From Hericium rajendrae (taxonomy: Eukaryota; Basidiomycota; Agaricomycetes; Russulales; Hericiaceae): 64,000 nucleotides of DNA. A model generated the notes under the pieces. It was given only the letters and a program-made list of their open reading frames with translations. It was not told the DNA's origin and ran no database searches. Position 1 is the first letter of the stretch, and every line of letters starts with the position of its first letter. The position numbers were made by a program, and so were the translations under genes. Below, in pieces: positions 1 to 11,604 of the stretch. The stretch covers positions 1,054,001 to 1,118,000 of the forward strand of contig CM065881.1 in assembly GCA_033439255.1 (NCBI GenBank). Direction: 5' to 3'.

Positions 1-259
1 CATCAAGATGGACTCTGTGAACACCCAGACCGTCCGCATGCAGCGTTCGAGAGCATTCAAAGGTACGTGATTCGTCCCCAGCTGCTTCGGCAATGAAAAC
101 TCGCTGAGAAGAGTCAGCTGCTGATGTGCACCGGTACGATGGCAGGAATCTCACCAGGGCATCAACGGTCAAGTGTATGACAGTCTCATCATCTACAACA
201 TGGACGATTTCTTCGACCTGAGCCTCGAGCGTCGCATCAAGGTTATCAAGAGCAGACAT
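1..259 (-). CDS. 5' end of a hypothetical gene, cut by the window edge
   Basis: On the minus strand an ATG at 259 opens a frame of 35 codons (259-155). A 51-nt intron follows (154-104, GTGAGA...CTCAG) and the second exon (103-1) is still open at the window edge. The intron length is a multiple of three, so the frame is open with or without splicing. The N-terminus is acidic (begins MSALDNLDATLEAQVEEI). I do not recognise the family. The start is chosen because it is the first ATG and gives the good donor/acceptor pair. Too little is visible for a function. Confidence 0.45.
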   Translation of the reverse strand, partial: MSALDNLDATLEAQVEEIVHVVDDETVIHLTVDALVRFLPSYRCTSAADSSQRVFIAEAAGDESRTFECSRTLHADGLGVHRVHLD

Positions 260-780
260 GGCAGAGCAAAAGTGGTGGTGAAGACAGAAGACAGGGCAAC
301 AACGGGATGCTGTTTAGGGGAGCAGGAATGACATGAACATGAGCTGCCTCCATACGTTTTTGTACGGCGGCTGACCCAGACCGTTTGTGTTTAGACTGCC
401 TCACAAGCTTCATGAATGCTTATGCTTCGGCCTCTCTCTCTACAAGCTTTTCGCTCATGACAGAACTACCCGATTAATTGAGCGAGACAAACCACCTTTC
501 CACAATCCCCGAAACCCTCAGCAGATCTGAGTAACTGTTCCACAGATAAATCGCCTTTGCGAATGCTGGGTTACTCCGCCAAAAAACCCACCCAGACCCG
601 ACCTGCGACAAATTCCTTCCCGACTCTCAGTCTCACCGCGGATACAATCCTCCTTGCATAAATGACGTTTCTCTCCGCTTACCCTAGAGCAACCCCCCAT
701 GGCTACCAACAAAGTGAGAGACAACTGCTCCTTCGCTTTGTATTCCTTGACACTCTTCGCAGCAATGCAACCTTTGCGCC
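260..780. other. No clear gene
   Basis: Only short open frames with non-ATG starts are seen. A minus-strand stretch of about 520-780 may be a decayed continuation of the fragment at 781-963, because an open frame runs on from its stop after a one-base shift. Confidence 0.3.
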
Positions 781-963
781 TTACACGTCGCTAAAGCCGA
801 TCGCGAAAAATTCATTTTCGTAGATGCCACACACCATGATGTACGCGCTGGTTCCACGATCCCTTCCATCAGCTTCTGGTTCACCTGTCCACAAACGATC
901 CGTCGCATGACGGTCAGTACCACTACACGTGCTGGACGACGCAAAGTGTTCGTCATCTACGTC
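781..963 (-). pseudogene. Broken gene fragment, 5' side cut by a minisatellite insertion
   Basis: A minus-strand frame with protein-like composition runs from 963 to a TAA at 781 (starts DVDDEHFASSSTCSG, later YIMVCGIYENEFFAIGFSDV). It has no start codon. It abuts the outer edge of the foldback minisatellite element (CTAG at about 963-966), as expected if the element landed in the gene. Past the TAA an open, coding-like frame resumes one base out of register (KEYKAKEQLSLTLL). The family is not recognised. This is a weak call from codon texture only. Confidence 0.35.
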
Positions 964-1288
964 CTAGATGTTCAGTTGGATGGATACATCCATCATGGTC
1001 ATAAGTTATGGAGGGATGCATCCATCCTCGGCCAGAGAGATGTATCCATCCCCCCCTGGAGGGATGCATCCGTCCCCCCACGGGAGGGATGCATCCGTCC
1101 CCCCACCGGAGGGATGCATCCGTCCCCCCACCGGAGGGATGCATCCGTCCCCCCACCGGAGGGATGCATCCGTCCCCCCACCGGAGGGATGCATCCGTCC
1201 CCCGCCGGAGGGATGCATCCGTCCCCGCCAGAGGGATGCATCCGTCCCCCGCCGGAGGGATGCATCCATCCATCCAGATAAAAACTGA
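963..1288. repeat. Foldback minisatellite element, copy 1
   Basis: About ten tandem units of about 25 bp, core GGAGGGATGCATCCGTCCCC, lie at about 1014-1275. Each unit carries the palindrome GGATGCATCC. The left edge (about 963-1015) reads CTAGATGTTCAGTTGG followed by a short ATCCATCATG..ATAAGTTAT segment. The same edge is seen at 40,151, where it forms a terminal inverted repeat. The expected right inverted repeat is not visible here, so this copy is truncated. The open frames over it on both strands are by-products of the repeat. Confidence 0.8.
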
Positions 1289-2220
1289 AAACTTATCAGA
1301 TATTACTCTACTAGCAGTATATATATATATCCAATATTTTACACCCATGCTAACAAAATTTATATGATAGCGCAGCAAAGTACGTCTAGAGGAAGCACTC
1401 CTTGATCGATGCCCCCCGGAGGACCAGTTGTGTGCTCGACTTGTCGTATTTTCAGGTCTCTAGTGCTCTCTGACCTGTTCTCGCTCCCCTTCTCGCTGAG
1501 CCCTTTCTTTCTCGTTTACTGACTCGTGCGCTCCGCACTTTCTAGATTTTTTCTGACCTTTTCCGCCCGATCTCGCCGTGCTGCCTCGCGCCCTTCCTCG
1601 CTTCACGTCGTCAAACGTACAATTACCTGCCCCCCAAAGCGACAATGGATTGCCCTTGCCCCGCAATCTCCGCGCAGAACGCAAAAATCAGCGCCGCATC
1701 GAACGGCTCATCAACCAACTCAGTCCGCGCTGGAGACCACGCTCTAATCGGTCATTCTGCTCGGTATCGGAGGCGGCTGAAACGGGACGAGAAGATCGCC
1801 GGAAAGCGACAAACGCTGTGAAAGACGAAAAGGTCAGTTTGTGTCCAATTTATACGAAACGGTGACTTACCCTCGTCCAGATTTGCAGCCAACCCGATAC
1901 GAACGTGAGGGCCCCGTTGTCGAGATTCCCATCATCGGACGAACTTGACGACGACGCCATCACGCGTGAAGACGAGAACTCTTGTCATGTGTTGAAGATC
2001 GCCTGCAGAAGGATGACAAATGCACCAAGCAATTAAGCAGATAATGCTGGCTGCTGGCAGTAAGCAGCCAAACCCGCCAAATATCCAGCCCATTATCCTG
2101 CAAAATAAGTGATTCACATTTACACACCTACGACCAGCCTTGATATCAGTGTCTGGAAAGATAAGCATTCGACTCGGATTTTTGGTACACTTTATCTATG
2201 TGAGGCATCGAACCGAACTC
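1289..2220. other. Weakly coding region, no secure gene
   Basis: A plus-strand frame without an ATG (about 1578-1831) can be joined by a 49-nt GTCAGT...CCAG intron to about 1881-2036 (TAA), with K/R/E/D-rich text. A separate ATG frame at about 1645 gives only 58 codons. Neither is convincing. The rest (1289-1577 and 2037-2220) shows nothing I can support. Confidence 0.2.
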
Positions 2221-3632
2221 TTAATCATCACCAGTCAGATCAATGACATCACTGTTAGTGGGTTCGGAAGAGATGTCGATGGGCTCGGGAGAGAATGAAG
2301 CTAGGAATTTCCCTCTCTGGAGCCTGGGTGACTGAACCTATCGAGATATTAGATGAGAATCTAGAAGCAATGAGTTCTCTCACCTCTGTCTGCACCCCAG
2401 CAGTCTTAAACTCACGCTCATCTCGCAACGACAGCGGAGTCCCATTGTCTACTTTGTGTAGCTCATACCCCAGCCCTCGGCACTCGGTGATCCCCTCTAA
2501 ACGGCCAAGGAGGAGGTATTTATGGCCGTGAAGAAAAATTGGTGATGAGATAGACCGTGGGGCCAACCACTCCGACACGTTTGACTGCCAGACTTCCCAT
2601 TTCTGCGTCGGGTCGATCTTGAAATGATTGATTATCCTTGGGTAGTCAGATAGTTGGAAGTGCTCCGGAAGTGATTCGAAGATGGGCGTTGGAGTTTCAC
2701 CGGGCTACAATAAAGTAGTGTTGAGTTAGGACTATTTACTAGCCGATGACTGAGAGCACTTACAGTCGCCCAGATGACCACCCTCACCTTCCGAGTAAAC
2801 GGCCCCTTTGCGTTCTTGTCAAGCATCCAGTCATTCAATTCACTACTCATCGCGCGGAGAGTAGGTTCGGGCTTCAAGACGGCTCTCGATGACTACAGCA
2901 ATGGACGTCAACCGATAGTAGTTTCCACAACGATGCCCACTAACCTTGTTCAAAGGCACAATCTCCTTCCCCTTTCTGCTGAGTCTGCTTCCGGATACGA
3001 TGTCCCTCACCCCACTACCATTCTTACTGGAGCTCTCCTTCCTGGAATTCTGTAATGATGTCAGCACCTCGAGATGCACGAATATCACAAGCAAACCTTA
3101 CCGAGCTTCCTCCCTCCGCCTTTCGACCACGGTGAATGTGATGCCTATCGCCTACCAAATTAAAGACGCCTCCTCATCGTAAGCTTTCTGCAACTTCCTT
3201 GCCACACTCTCGTCCTCGTCCTCCCTGCGGATGGCCTCGATATGCCGCTGCTGCTCTTGCGACGGGAATTCCTGGACTGGGAAGTGGGTCCTGCTGCAGC
3301 GGCTGCACTGTGGTCATCGTTCAAAAAAAAGGAGAAAATGACTGGAGAGAAAGTGATCTACTTACCAATGCATGCCACTCCCCTGCATATCCCGCCTTGA
3401 AGGTTATGCCGAGTTTGAGCGTACCGAATTCCTGACAGTAAGGGCACACCTCCGGAACAGGTGGCTTTCGGTCATGCGCCCCCTCCAAGCATGCCTCACG
3501 CAAACGTGCAGAATAGGGTGAACCAGGGGGGACATGGATGGCCGCGGCTTTCATCGGGGTCATGGGCCCGCCGGCATCCAGCAGAACCCCTCCTCTAGAC
3601 GGAGTATGAGCTTTAGAGCGGACGGGAGGCAT
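2221..3632 (-). CDS. Hypothetical zinc-ribbon-like protein with SUMO-interaction-like C-terminus (362 aa)
   Basis: Seven exons on the minus strand join in phase: 3632-3366, 3307-3168, 3119-3102, 3041-2945, 2892-2764, 2704-2384, 2337-2221. The small exon and the 3167-3120 intron are the least certain; an alternative donor at 3155 also keeps the frame. Splicing brings together CPYC (about residue 67) and CSRC (about residue 90), a Cx2C..Cx2C pair fitting a zinc ribbon. A charged coiled-coil-like stretch (REDEDEARREEARKE) and a basic region follow, then a W-rich conserved-looking segment (KWEVWQSNVSEWLAP). The C-terminus is VIDLTGDD, a hydrophobic core followed by acids as in SUMO-interaction motifs. 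The family is not recognised. It lies 388 bp downstream of the gene at 4021-6641, in the same direction. A nuclear role is a guess. Confidence 0.6.
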
Positions 3633-4020
3633 ATCGTTGGGAGGGCTTTGGACTCACTTGGTCAGTCTTAAATCTCGGCCTGGTTGTCTTCTACAGGGCA
3701 CCAAACTGCCCATCGCTCCGATCGAATCGCGCGAACGGACTGCACAAGTGTCTTCATAATAGCTCAAAACACTTGGCTTTTGCCGGCCCATCAGAAGCAG
3801 AACCACATAGATACTTACTCCATCCGATATCTCCAATCCTACCTTCCGCCCTTCACCCTAATCTTGGACGTAGATCTCCTGGAGACCATGGGGAGCGTAC
3901 TGTCCCTGGTTGCCTACTAGGATTTGGGTCTCGCATCACAAAATGAAATGGGCGCTGAAAAACATCAGATGTATGATTTACTGGAACTGAAGTGCGAATT
4001 TCGACCTTCTAACTAACTGT
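3633..4020. other. Intergenic: end of upstream gene to start of the zinc-ribbon gene
   Basis: This 388-bp gap presumably holds the 3' end of the gene at 4021-6641 and the promoter of the gene at 2221-3632. Some minus-strand text near 3960-3850 could be read as an extra exon after a TTTTTCAG acceptor, but the simple stop at 4021 is preferred. Confidence 0.35.
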
Positions 4021-6641
4021 CTACCTGCGCCTTCTCCCACTGCCCTTTTTGTTCATACTGTTGCGAGTCCTTCAATGGCGATCGGGAAATCTCATAAAGA
4101 TACTACTCACTTGACCTCATTCTTAGTCTGAGAGGCCCGACCTCGGGTCCGTACCGAGCTTCGAAGGCTGTATATCTAACTCAGATCATGAGAATATATC
4201 AGGATAAGTTGATTTACGCACTGACTAGAAACAGGTTCGACTCTGGCTGTTGCAGTACTACGAGTATTTCGTCCCCTTATTCGGTCAGAGCGTCGAATTT
4301 TATCTGCTTGATCTGTTTCCGGAACGTCATTCCTGATCCGTTTGGAGCGCCGAGGGCATGCTTCTCGTTCAGCCAATTCCTCGACGTTGCCTTGACCTCT
4401 GCGTCGCTTGGATCGATGGAGACGATCCTCGTCACCCCCTTCCTTTAAGTGCCGAAGAGGTCCCGCTCGTGCTACTGAAAATTCATTATCTGCAAATCTG
4501 TCAGTTAATACCCTCGAGGCGTCTGAACGCACCCTTACCCTCTTTATCAAAAGGCTCATCGCCTCTCTCTACTTCCTTGTCGCTAGCCGAAATACAGGCG
4601 ACGGCCCTCGCATTGCCGGGACTCTCTTCCTCGTCTTGCGGCTCATCTTCGTCCTCAGATGGGCGAGGCGCTTGTCCAGGAGCGTCCCACTCATGTGCAT
4701 GATGAGTTGTCTCGACCTCCTCATCGGAATCGCTAGCAATGTACGGGACAAGGACACGTCTCAAGCGCCTGACCGGCATGTAGTATTCGGGATCGGTCTC
4801 TAGATAGGAGGGATCGATTCGTAAGTCGATGTAAGACTCAAAAACAAAGGTGTTCTCACCCGGTTCTTCCCTCTCGACTTCCTCGTCGCTAGCCGTCATA
4901 CTAGCGGCGGCCTTCGCATTGCCAAGACCCTCTTCCTCGTCCTCCGACTCATCTTCATCCTCGGGTTGGCGGGGCGCTGGCCTAGAAGCATCACGGTCGC
5001 GCACATTTTCAGGTACCCCATCTTCCTCTTCAGAATCGCTGGCAATGCATCGCAGACGTCTCGTACGCCTGGTCGACATGTAGTGCTCGAGATCGGTCTC
5101 TAGATGGGAGGGACCGATTTAACGGATCGAGTCGTAAGTTGACATATGACTCGGAAACAAAGGTGTTCTCACCTGGTTCTTCTCTCTCGACTTCCTCGTC
5201 GCTAGCCGTCATACTAGCGGCGGCCTTCGCATTGCCAAGACCCTCTTCCTCGTCCTCCGACTCATCTTCATCCTCGGGTTGGCGGGGCGCTGGCCTAGAA
5301 GCATCACGGTCGCGCACATTTTCAGGTACCTCATCTTCCTCTTCAGAATCGCTGGCAATGCATCGCAGACGTCTCGTACGCCTGGTCGACATGTAGTGCT
5401 CGAGATCGGTCTCTAGATGGGAGGGACCGATTTAACGGATCGAGTCGTAAGTTGATATACGACTCGGAAACAAAAATGTTCTCACCCGTTTCTTCATCAC
5501 CGTTCTCTTCCTCTGATTCGGATTCGAAAGGCTCAAGATTAGGCTCGTTCGCATCTTCTGCGAGTCATAAAGAAAAGATAAGCTCTTTCATCTCCCACCG
5601 CGTTTGCCTTGGTACGCACCGGGAAAAGCGTCCTCTAACCACTCTATGAATCGGTGCTCGAATTTTGTCTTCGTCCATCCTAACTCCTCGAGGAACGCAA
5701 TGAGAAAGTTCCGACCCGTCTGATCTGTGCCGGTAGTGTGGCTTCGTACCTGGTTCAGCTAGACGTCTCTTAGTTTCGGCAGGATGAGACGTACACATGG
5801 GCTTGATTCTCTCCTAACTCGTTCAGACCCCCAACCAAGTAAATCCCTACCCACCCTGTTTCCTTCTCAATGTGGGTGCCAACCGCCTCGACATAGGTTG
5901 GGACCTCTCGCGCTTTCCTACATCGCGTGGTGGCCGAATCAGCAGTCATATGACAAGCGAAATCGTGGACATACGACGTCCGCAGGCGCTCCTCCCTGTC
6001 GCTATCCTCTTCGATAGTCCCTCGGTCCTCGTTAGCCCTTTTTGCTTCCGCGTGAAGGTGCTCGGAAACGAGAGGAGGAAGATGGTCGAACGCGACCTTC
6101 ATTCTCGACATCCACGGCCCAATTCCCTCCTCCGACCGACGCACTGGCCTCTCAGCACAATCTACGGAACCAGCAAGGAAAATATCCCAAGATGTCACCA
6201 AGGGGCGGGCGCGATCCCGAGGGGTGCGCAGAGGAGCGATTTTAGGTCGAGATGCGCCTTTGCTTTTGTTGTCGCTGTGACTCTTCACCCAATTCTCGAT
6301 TCGCTGGGAGGGGTATGAGCATAGTAAGTAACATGAAGGGACTGGAAACGCACTTTAGGCATGCGCCTTAGCCTTTCCGCCATTTCCTCACGCGTCTCCG
6401 CGGGGAGTCGAACGACGTTGCGTTTACTCTTCCTTCGCTTTGCCTCGTCCGATCGACGTTGAAAATCTTCTGCACTTTCAGCTTCGAAAGGTTGCGAGAA
6501 CCGGGTCCGATACTGCGATTTCATGTATGCGATCTTCTCTTTTAAGCCTGGATGGTCTTTGCGCATCTGGCGTACTGTCTTGCCTTCCCAAGTCTTGAGG
6601 AGAAACTCTCGCTCTTCTTCTCGAAAATTGCTCTTTCCCAT
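4021..6641 (-). CDS. Mushroom-type hypothetical protein with tandemly duplicated acidic exons (686 aa)
   Basis: Ten exons join in phase: 6641-6354, 6303-5791, 5719-5620, 5557-5486, 5412-5173, 5099-4860, 4799-4539, 4474-4222, 4167-4111, 4057-4021. The N-terminus (about residues 1-110) is basic and helical with a Myb/homeodomain-like look (FREEEREFLLKTW, then RRIENWVKSHSDN). A central region ends in TGWVGIYLVGGLNELG, resembling from memory a very abundant Agaricomycete family with a TGW...GGP motif. The third exon supplies TGRNFLIAFLEELGW. The next three exons encode the same acidic module (RRTRRLRCIASDSEEED...EDEDESEDEEE), the third diverged. The tail is strongly basic (SKRIRN, GSGRRRR). The boundary at 5790-5720 is the weakest. 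Acidic blocks plus a basic tail suggest a nuclear or chromatin-binding protein (inference). Confidence 0.65.
4539..5485 (-). repeat. Tandem exon+intron duplication, three units
   Basis: Units at 5485-5173 (313 bp), 5172-4860 (313 bp) and 4859-4539 (321 bp) each hold an intron starting GTGAGAAC and ending CTAG, then one acidic exon. Introns are 73, 73 and 60 nt; the third lacks a 13-nt block (GTTAAATCGGTCC) present in the first two. Exons are 240, 240 and 261 nt, all phase 1 to phase 1, so copy number can change without breaking the frame. The first two units are nearly identical, so the last duplication is recent. Confidence 0.85.
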
Positions 6642-6953
6642 GATGCTGACGATCGTCGACAGAGGCAACGGCGTAACGCGTCCACTGAAGCTGCTCAAGT
6701 AGAACAATCGATGCTAGGTAGAAGACGCTCAAAAATCGCCAGCAATGGGTCTGAGGGGCAGGGAGGACACTTAGCTTCGCATGCGCCGACTTCTATTTTG
6801 AGACGGGTTGAAACCTTGATAAAGCTGAATCGCATCAGACTTCCCTTCCCAGGCGAAGATCGGAAACATAATGTCTATTCATAATTCTCTAAACTCGAAG
6901 AGATAGACCCTCATTACATGACACGGAAATCGTCCGCCACTGCCCAAATGTCG

Positions 6954-9594
6954 TCAATGGCTGAGTGGAGCATAGCGAGAAAGCGAAGTCGGCTCTATGA
7001 CCGGCAGCGTTGGGAGTCGACCAAACTGTCGATGAAACTGGCGGCAATAATAAGATATGGTTCGTTTTTCCCATGCACAGAATAAATCCTTGTCCATTGC
7101 TTGCTCCTCTGTGAGCAATGCAGGTATTTGGAAATCAAAGCTCGGCCAATCTGCGACCAAAGTGGCGAAAATTTGCATAGCGCCCACACGTTGCTCCCAC
7201 ATGGCTGACAACAATGGATCCACCACGCCGCTGGTTCGAGCGCCATCGCACGGACTCTCCCAGCAGGGATACAAGTGACCATGCCACATAGACATAATGG
7301 TCGCTTCGCGCGCTGCCGTTTGATCCCAGACTGGGTTTTGGAAACGAAGGTCCAAATCCAACATCAGAAAGTCGACCCTAAAATTCAAAACGTGGATCTC
7401 CCAGGCGATCTCCGCCAAAAGTGCTTGATCGTGCTCGACGGTCTCGTACAAGATATCTCTCCCACCCCACTTTGCGATCACCGTGTTCACCCAGGGTTCA
7501 TGCTGCTTCCCAAAGCGAACGTTAACGTCAATTCGATCTATAGTCTTCTTGATCTTCTGACGCAACTGCGAGTTAACTGATTTTCCTTCTGACAGCGACT
7601 TGAGATACCCGGGATCTTTTTGGGCACTTTCTTCAAACGGAAGTTTTTCGATATCCTCAGGCGATGATTGCGGATCCATACCCACATACTGTGGCCACGT
7701 TAGGCGGTAATACCGTCCCTGCAGTGCATAGTTCCACTGATTTGTACTCAGAAGAACACGGACGCTACTCCGCTCGACCAGCGAATGCAATCCCCGAGCG
7801 GAGACAAATCCTTGCATCCACCACGGGCGAATTCTAATCCAGTTGTGGATCTTCCGGCGAAAGAGGTCTCCCGAGCTTCCAAATGCATGCAGTGGTGGGT
7901 AAGCGTAAAGGAACGCGTCGCGCGACGACACCTCCGAAAGCGTCGGGTCGGACCTCACGACGGATACCCAAGCAGGATGTTCTCCGGGCGCCCAGTCGGG
8001 TCGTGATATATGTTGTGGCTTCTTCGCTGCCACCCACTGACGGCCTGCTTCCGGTGCCGTTTTGATCTTTTTTGCGAGGGGCGCTCTTGACGATGATGGT
8101 GTCGATGAGCTTGGAATCGCGTAGCCGTAATCATGTCGGGAGCGCTTGAAGCCTACATAAAATAATCATCAGACCACAATCAAAAGGGTTGCACCACCAA
8201 TATACGAACCTACTTGCCCCTGTTCTGCATGGATAACACCAGGGTCACCCTTGTATTTAACTTCATCCAGCTCCAGCACAGGCAGGCATCGGCGGATGTT
8301 GGGCTTGGTGCTAAGACTGAAACGACGGAGTTGTTCTGCCATTCCTCCGTAGGATTCATCACCAACGGGCGCGTCCTCCCAAGAACAGACTGTTCTGATG
8401 GATGCGAAAGGACAAAGCTCTACCCTTTCCACATAGCCCACAATGGTGCTGAACGTGATAGAAGCAACCGGGCGGATATAATAGACGGGAATGCCCATAC
8501 GGAAAAATGATTCGCAGGTCCCTGTATTTGCCGTAAAAGCACCGCGAAGGGGCAGGAGTGGCATGCCGTGGCGCAAAGTCCATTGGGATCGAGGACGAAT
8601 GACCGAGTTGTAAATTATCCAGCCTCGGAGTTCCAGGAGAAGGCGCTGAGCCTCTCTAAACCACAACAGGGCGTCGAACTTCGCCATAGGATTCGTATAG
8701 ATGATGCCAATGGCACGATTGAGTCGGTTGCCCAGATCCCACATATATGCCCTCCGTCGATGATTAAGCCCATCGTCTTCTGAATCGCCAGATACGGGCT
8801 CCGCACAACCATGTGAATCTGGTCTCTCGTCATTTGAACGACCCGGACCGTAGGTAGACATCGCCACCGATTCTGCTAACACAATTCCGCCCGCTGCTGC
8901 CTTCTTCAGCCGAGTCACCAGCTCTGCTCGAAATCGGACGATTGTCAGTTCTTTTGTGATCGACAACACCAAGAGATCCGAGCCCATGTCTGGATCGAGC
9001 CACGCAATTTGTACGTCATCCATCGCCGGTAGTAGGGGAGAGACTCGGTGGTCGTACTCTGCTGATGGAATCGTGGCAAGATGAGGCTCCTCGCGGTCGT
9101 ATATCTGAGGCCATTTGGCGAACTCGAACAGCCCCACCATGCCGTCCTCATGATAGGACAGAATTTCGTTAGGGTTGTGCTCTGGCAATTGTGGGATAAC
9201 AGCACCATTCGGTGTAGAGATACACAAGCTCGGATTTCCTGGGAATGATGCAACACATTTGCAATCTGTTCCAGATCGAACGCTCACGCCGGTGTTACGG
9301 GCCGCAGCTTGCAGTTGCTCCATAGACTGGTAACTCCGCAAGTCACTGGAACGCTATGTGAGCAACTTTTGTGGAACCTGCTGCAAACAAAGTGACGACC
9401 CCCTACCATACATCATATGTCGCCGTTAGCACCGACGATGGCAGGACGAAGTCGCTCCTCCTCCCCAGTCCGCTGCTTGTAGCCCTGCATAAAAAAGTCA
9501 CGACAAACGCCCACAATCAAACATAATGGAATACGAACGCGGGAGAAGATATAAGCGATGGACACGGCTCTAACCTAATGTTCACAGCTGTCAT
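6954..9594 (-). CDS. Large basidiomycete-specific hypothetical protein (about 810 aa)
   Basis: Exons 9594-9575, 9484-9407, 9345-8210 and 8152-6954 join in phase on the minus strand. An alternative first exon, with ATG at 9704 and a 38-nt intron, would lengthen the N-terminus. The protein is rich in W, Y and R and has no catalytic motif I can name. The segment RGAFTANTGTCESFFRMGIPVYYIRP (shown as RGAFTANTGTCE and RMGIPVYYIRP) matches, from memory, a recurrent mushroom-only motif of the form GIPVWxxR. Downstream lie a basic linker (about residues 415-450) and a second W-rich domain with alternating helices. It shares orientation with the two genes to its left. The ORF at 35,414 has a similar segment (VPINYPW). 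Function unknown. Confidence 0.6.
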
Positions 9595-10957
9595 TGCGAA
9601 GTTGATACAATGATCCACTACTTACTGTTCGCGCTCCGAAGTCGAAGGATCGATAGTTTGGGCGGGAGAAGTGCGCGCAGGTACCGCTGGCTGTGCTGCG
9701 CCATGATCAGAGCTGCTACCGCATCAACTCTCAGCTCATTCAGCACATCAAAAGACGCTTACGAAGACCTTCTGGTGTCCCTGTTTCTCAGATAATCAGA
9801 CACAGTCCAGGACTTGCGAGTCGAGGAGGATGCCGGCGTGCTGCAAAGAGCCGCTGAGCATAAGTCAAACTAGTCGAGATAGATCACGACTGACGTCATG
9901 CTGCTGAAACTTCACTATGCACCGAGAAGGGACGGTGCGGGGAGGACTTAGAGGACGTGGACTGTGTGCGGACCGAAGGGGACAACTGAACGGCTTGCTA
10001 ATCTCTATGGATTGGCGGGCCTCAGAAAATAGAACTACCCAGAGGGTAGGACCGTTATCTCTCGACCGTCCAGGGGACGGGGAGTAGGCAGTGTCGGCAG
10101 GCGCGCAGTGCCCGCTGGAAAATAAGGCGACGGGTCTACAGACGGTTACTCGCAGAATAAATGAGACCCGAGGCGAGATTCACTCACTGATATTGGCGAC
10201 GTTCGAGAAAAGAAAAAGATATACGTGAGAAGAGCTTCGAAAGTCGACTCAAGTGAATGAAGACACGACTTGACGGCGATGTGTGTATTAGCCTCTGCTT
10301 GAAGCGGATGGCACGTGATGTGGCGAACATCAATGAGTGACGACGGTCTACAGTACAGTATACTTACAAGACGCGGCGGAGCTGGCGCTCCTTTGTTCAA
10401 CATGGCCATGTGTATGTATCCACTTTACTACCATGTCTTTGTCCCACCCTCGACAATTGGCCCTACTCCCCCGCCCTCTGGGCGGTCGAGCGGTGCTGTA
10501 CCTACCCTCTGGATAGCTACAGCATCGAAGGCCGCGCTTCTTCAACTCAAGTCTATTCAACATACTCGTGCTCTTCTTCATTCGCTATCTCCTTTCTCAT
10601 TTCGCCTCTTTCGTCTCGCGGGTGAGACACTCTGTTTCTACTCCCATTTGGCTACTGCATTCCGGCTTCGCCATATCTTTCAGACCCGATCTACATTCTG
10701 AAGTACCTTTGGCCGCTTCATCCGATCTGGGACTCGGTCCTGTTTTCTCCCCGATTATACAGTAAGTGCGCTCTTCGTTCCTGCGACTATCGTAGCAATC
10801 ACTTCAGGTCAGACACATCGTGCAATTCATCAACTATAGCACGGTCGACATCGTATTTATTTATGATCACTACGCTCGGGTTCTATGTCCACAACAGATG
10901 AGTGCCATGTTCTTTCATAAACCAATCATCTCCTCACGAGTCCTTCTTGACAGAGAT
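9595..10957. other. Intergenic, possible upstream exon at 9626-9704 (minus)
   Basis: Apart from the candidate first exon of the gene to the left (ATG at 9704, donor at 9625), only short frames on both strands are seen, none with convincing codon texture or splice partners. Confidence 0.35.
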
Positions 10958-11604
10958 CTAAAACTTTTCAAAATCTGTGCATCCACTCGCCAGGGCAGAA
11001 TGCTTACTTTCGTCCCCATGGAATGCCCATCGCAACAGATATTCCAGCACGTCGGCCCATTTGATCGCGGCCCCATGGGGAAGCGGGACTCGTGGAATTT
11101 GGACGTTCACATCCGGGAATGCTCTGACGAGGACAGATTTGGCCTCGTAGGCATGCAGCAAGAGCTCTAAGGCGGTGTGACGAAGGTTTTGGTATACCTT
11201 CAATATCTGGCGCGCGTCCTCCTCACTAAAGGTTGAGAGCGGGGAGTTGTGCGGGATCCCCGTGGTGTGTGCGAAGTGTTCAGCTCGCGAAGGGCTTTCG
11301 CCGACGGCCAAATGCGGGATTTGGGGAACCGATAGGAAGCGGGCGGATGAGGCGATGCCGGTGTCCCCAGCAGAACCCACTTTACTGTGGAGAAAGATAT
11401 GGGCAGGCGAGTTGACGAGGCCAGAGGGGATTGGTGCATCTGGATGGGCCGCTATCCACTCACGCCCCTCCGCAGTGATGATGGGCAGGCCATCCTCAGG
11501 TCCTGATGCAGGCCATGTTCGGTGAGCTTGAGAACATAGTATTTAACTGATTTACCATCCTCACCTTCGCACTCAGTGGGGACATGTTCTTGGGCCGGAT
11601 GCAT
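10958..11604 (-). CDS. Small hypothetical protein B
   Basis: ATG at 11604 starts a 13-codon exon (11604-11565). A 38-nt intron (GTGAGG...CTCAAG, 11564-11527) leads to an open exon running from 11526 to a TAG at 10958, about 200 residues in all. A possible donor (GTAAGC) at 11007 suggests the true C-terminus may lie in a further exon I cannot place. Visible text includes DGLPIITAEGREWIAAHPD and a helical stretch KVYQNLRHTALELLLHAYEAK. The neighbouring gene at 11937-12496 breaks at an equivalent GAA-A|GTAAGC donor, so the two may be diverged relatives or parts of one gene. The family is not recognised. Confidence 0.4.

Noticed and set aside
907-1378. Proline/His-rich repeat proteins over the minisatellite
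   Set aside because: All six frames are open because the 25-bp unit lacks stops; no start context, splice sites or unique sequence.
1578-2036. Two-exon basic protein gene
   Set aside because: No ATG in the frame and weak splice donor; kept only as a weakly coding region.
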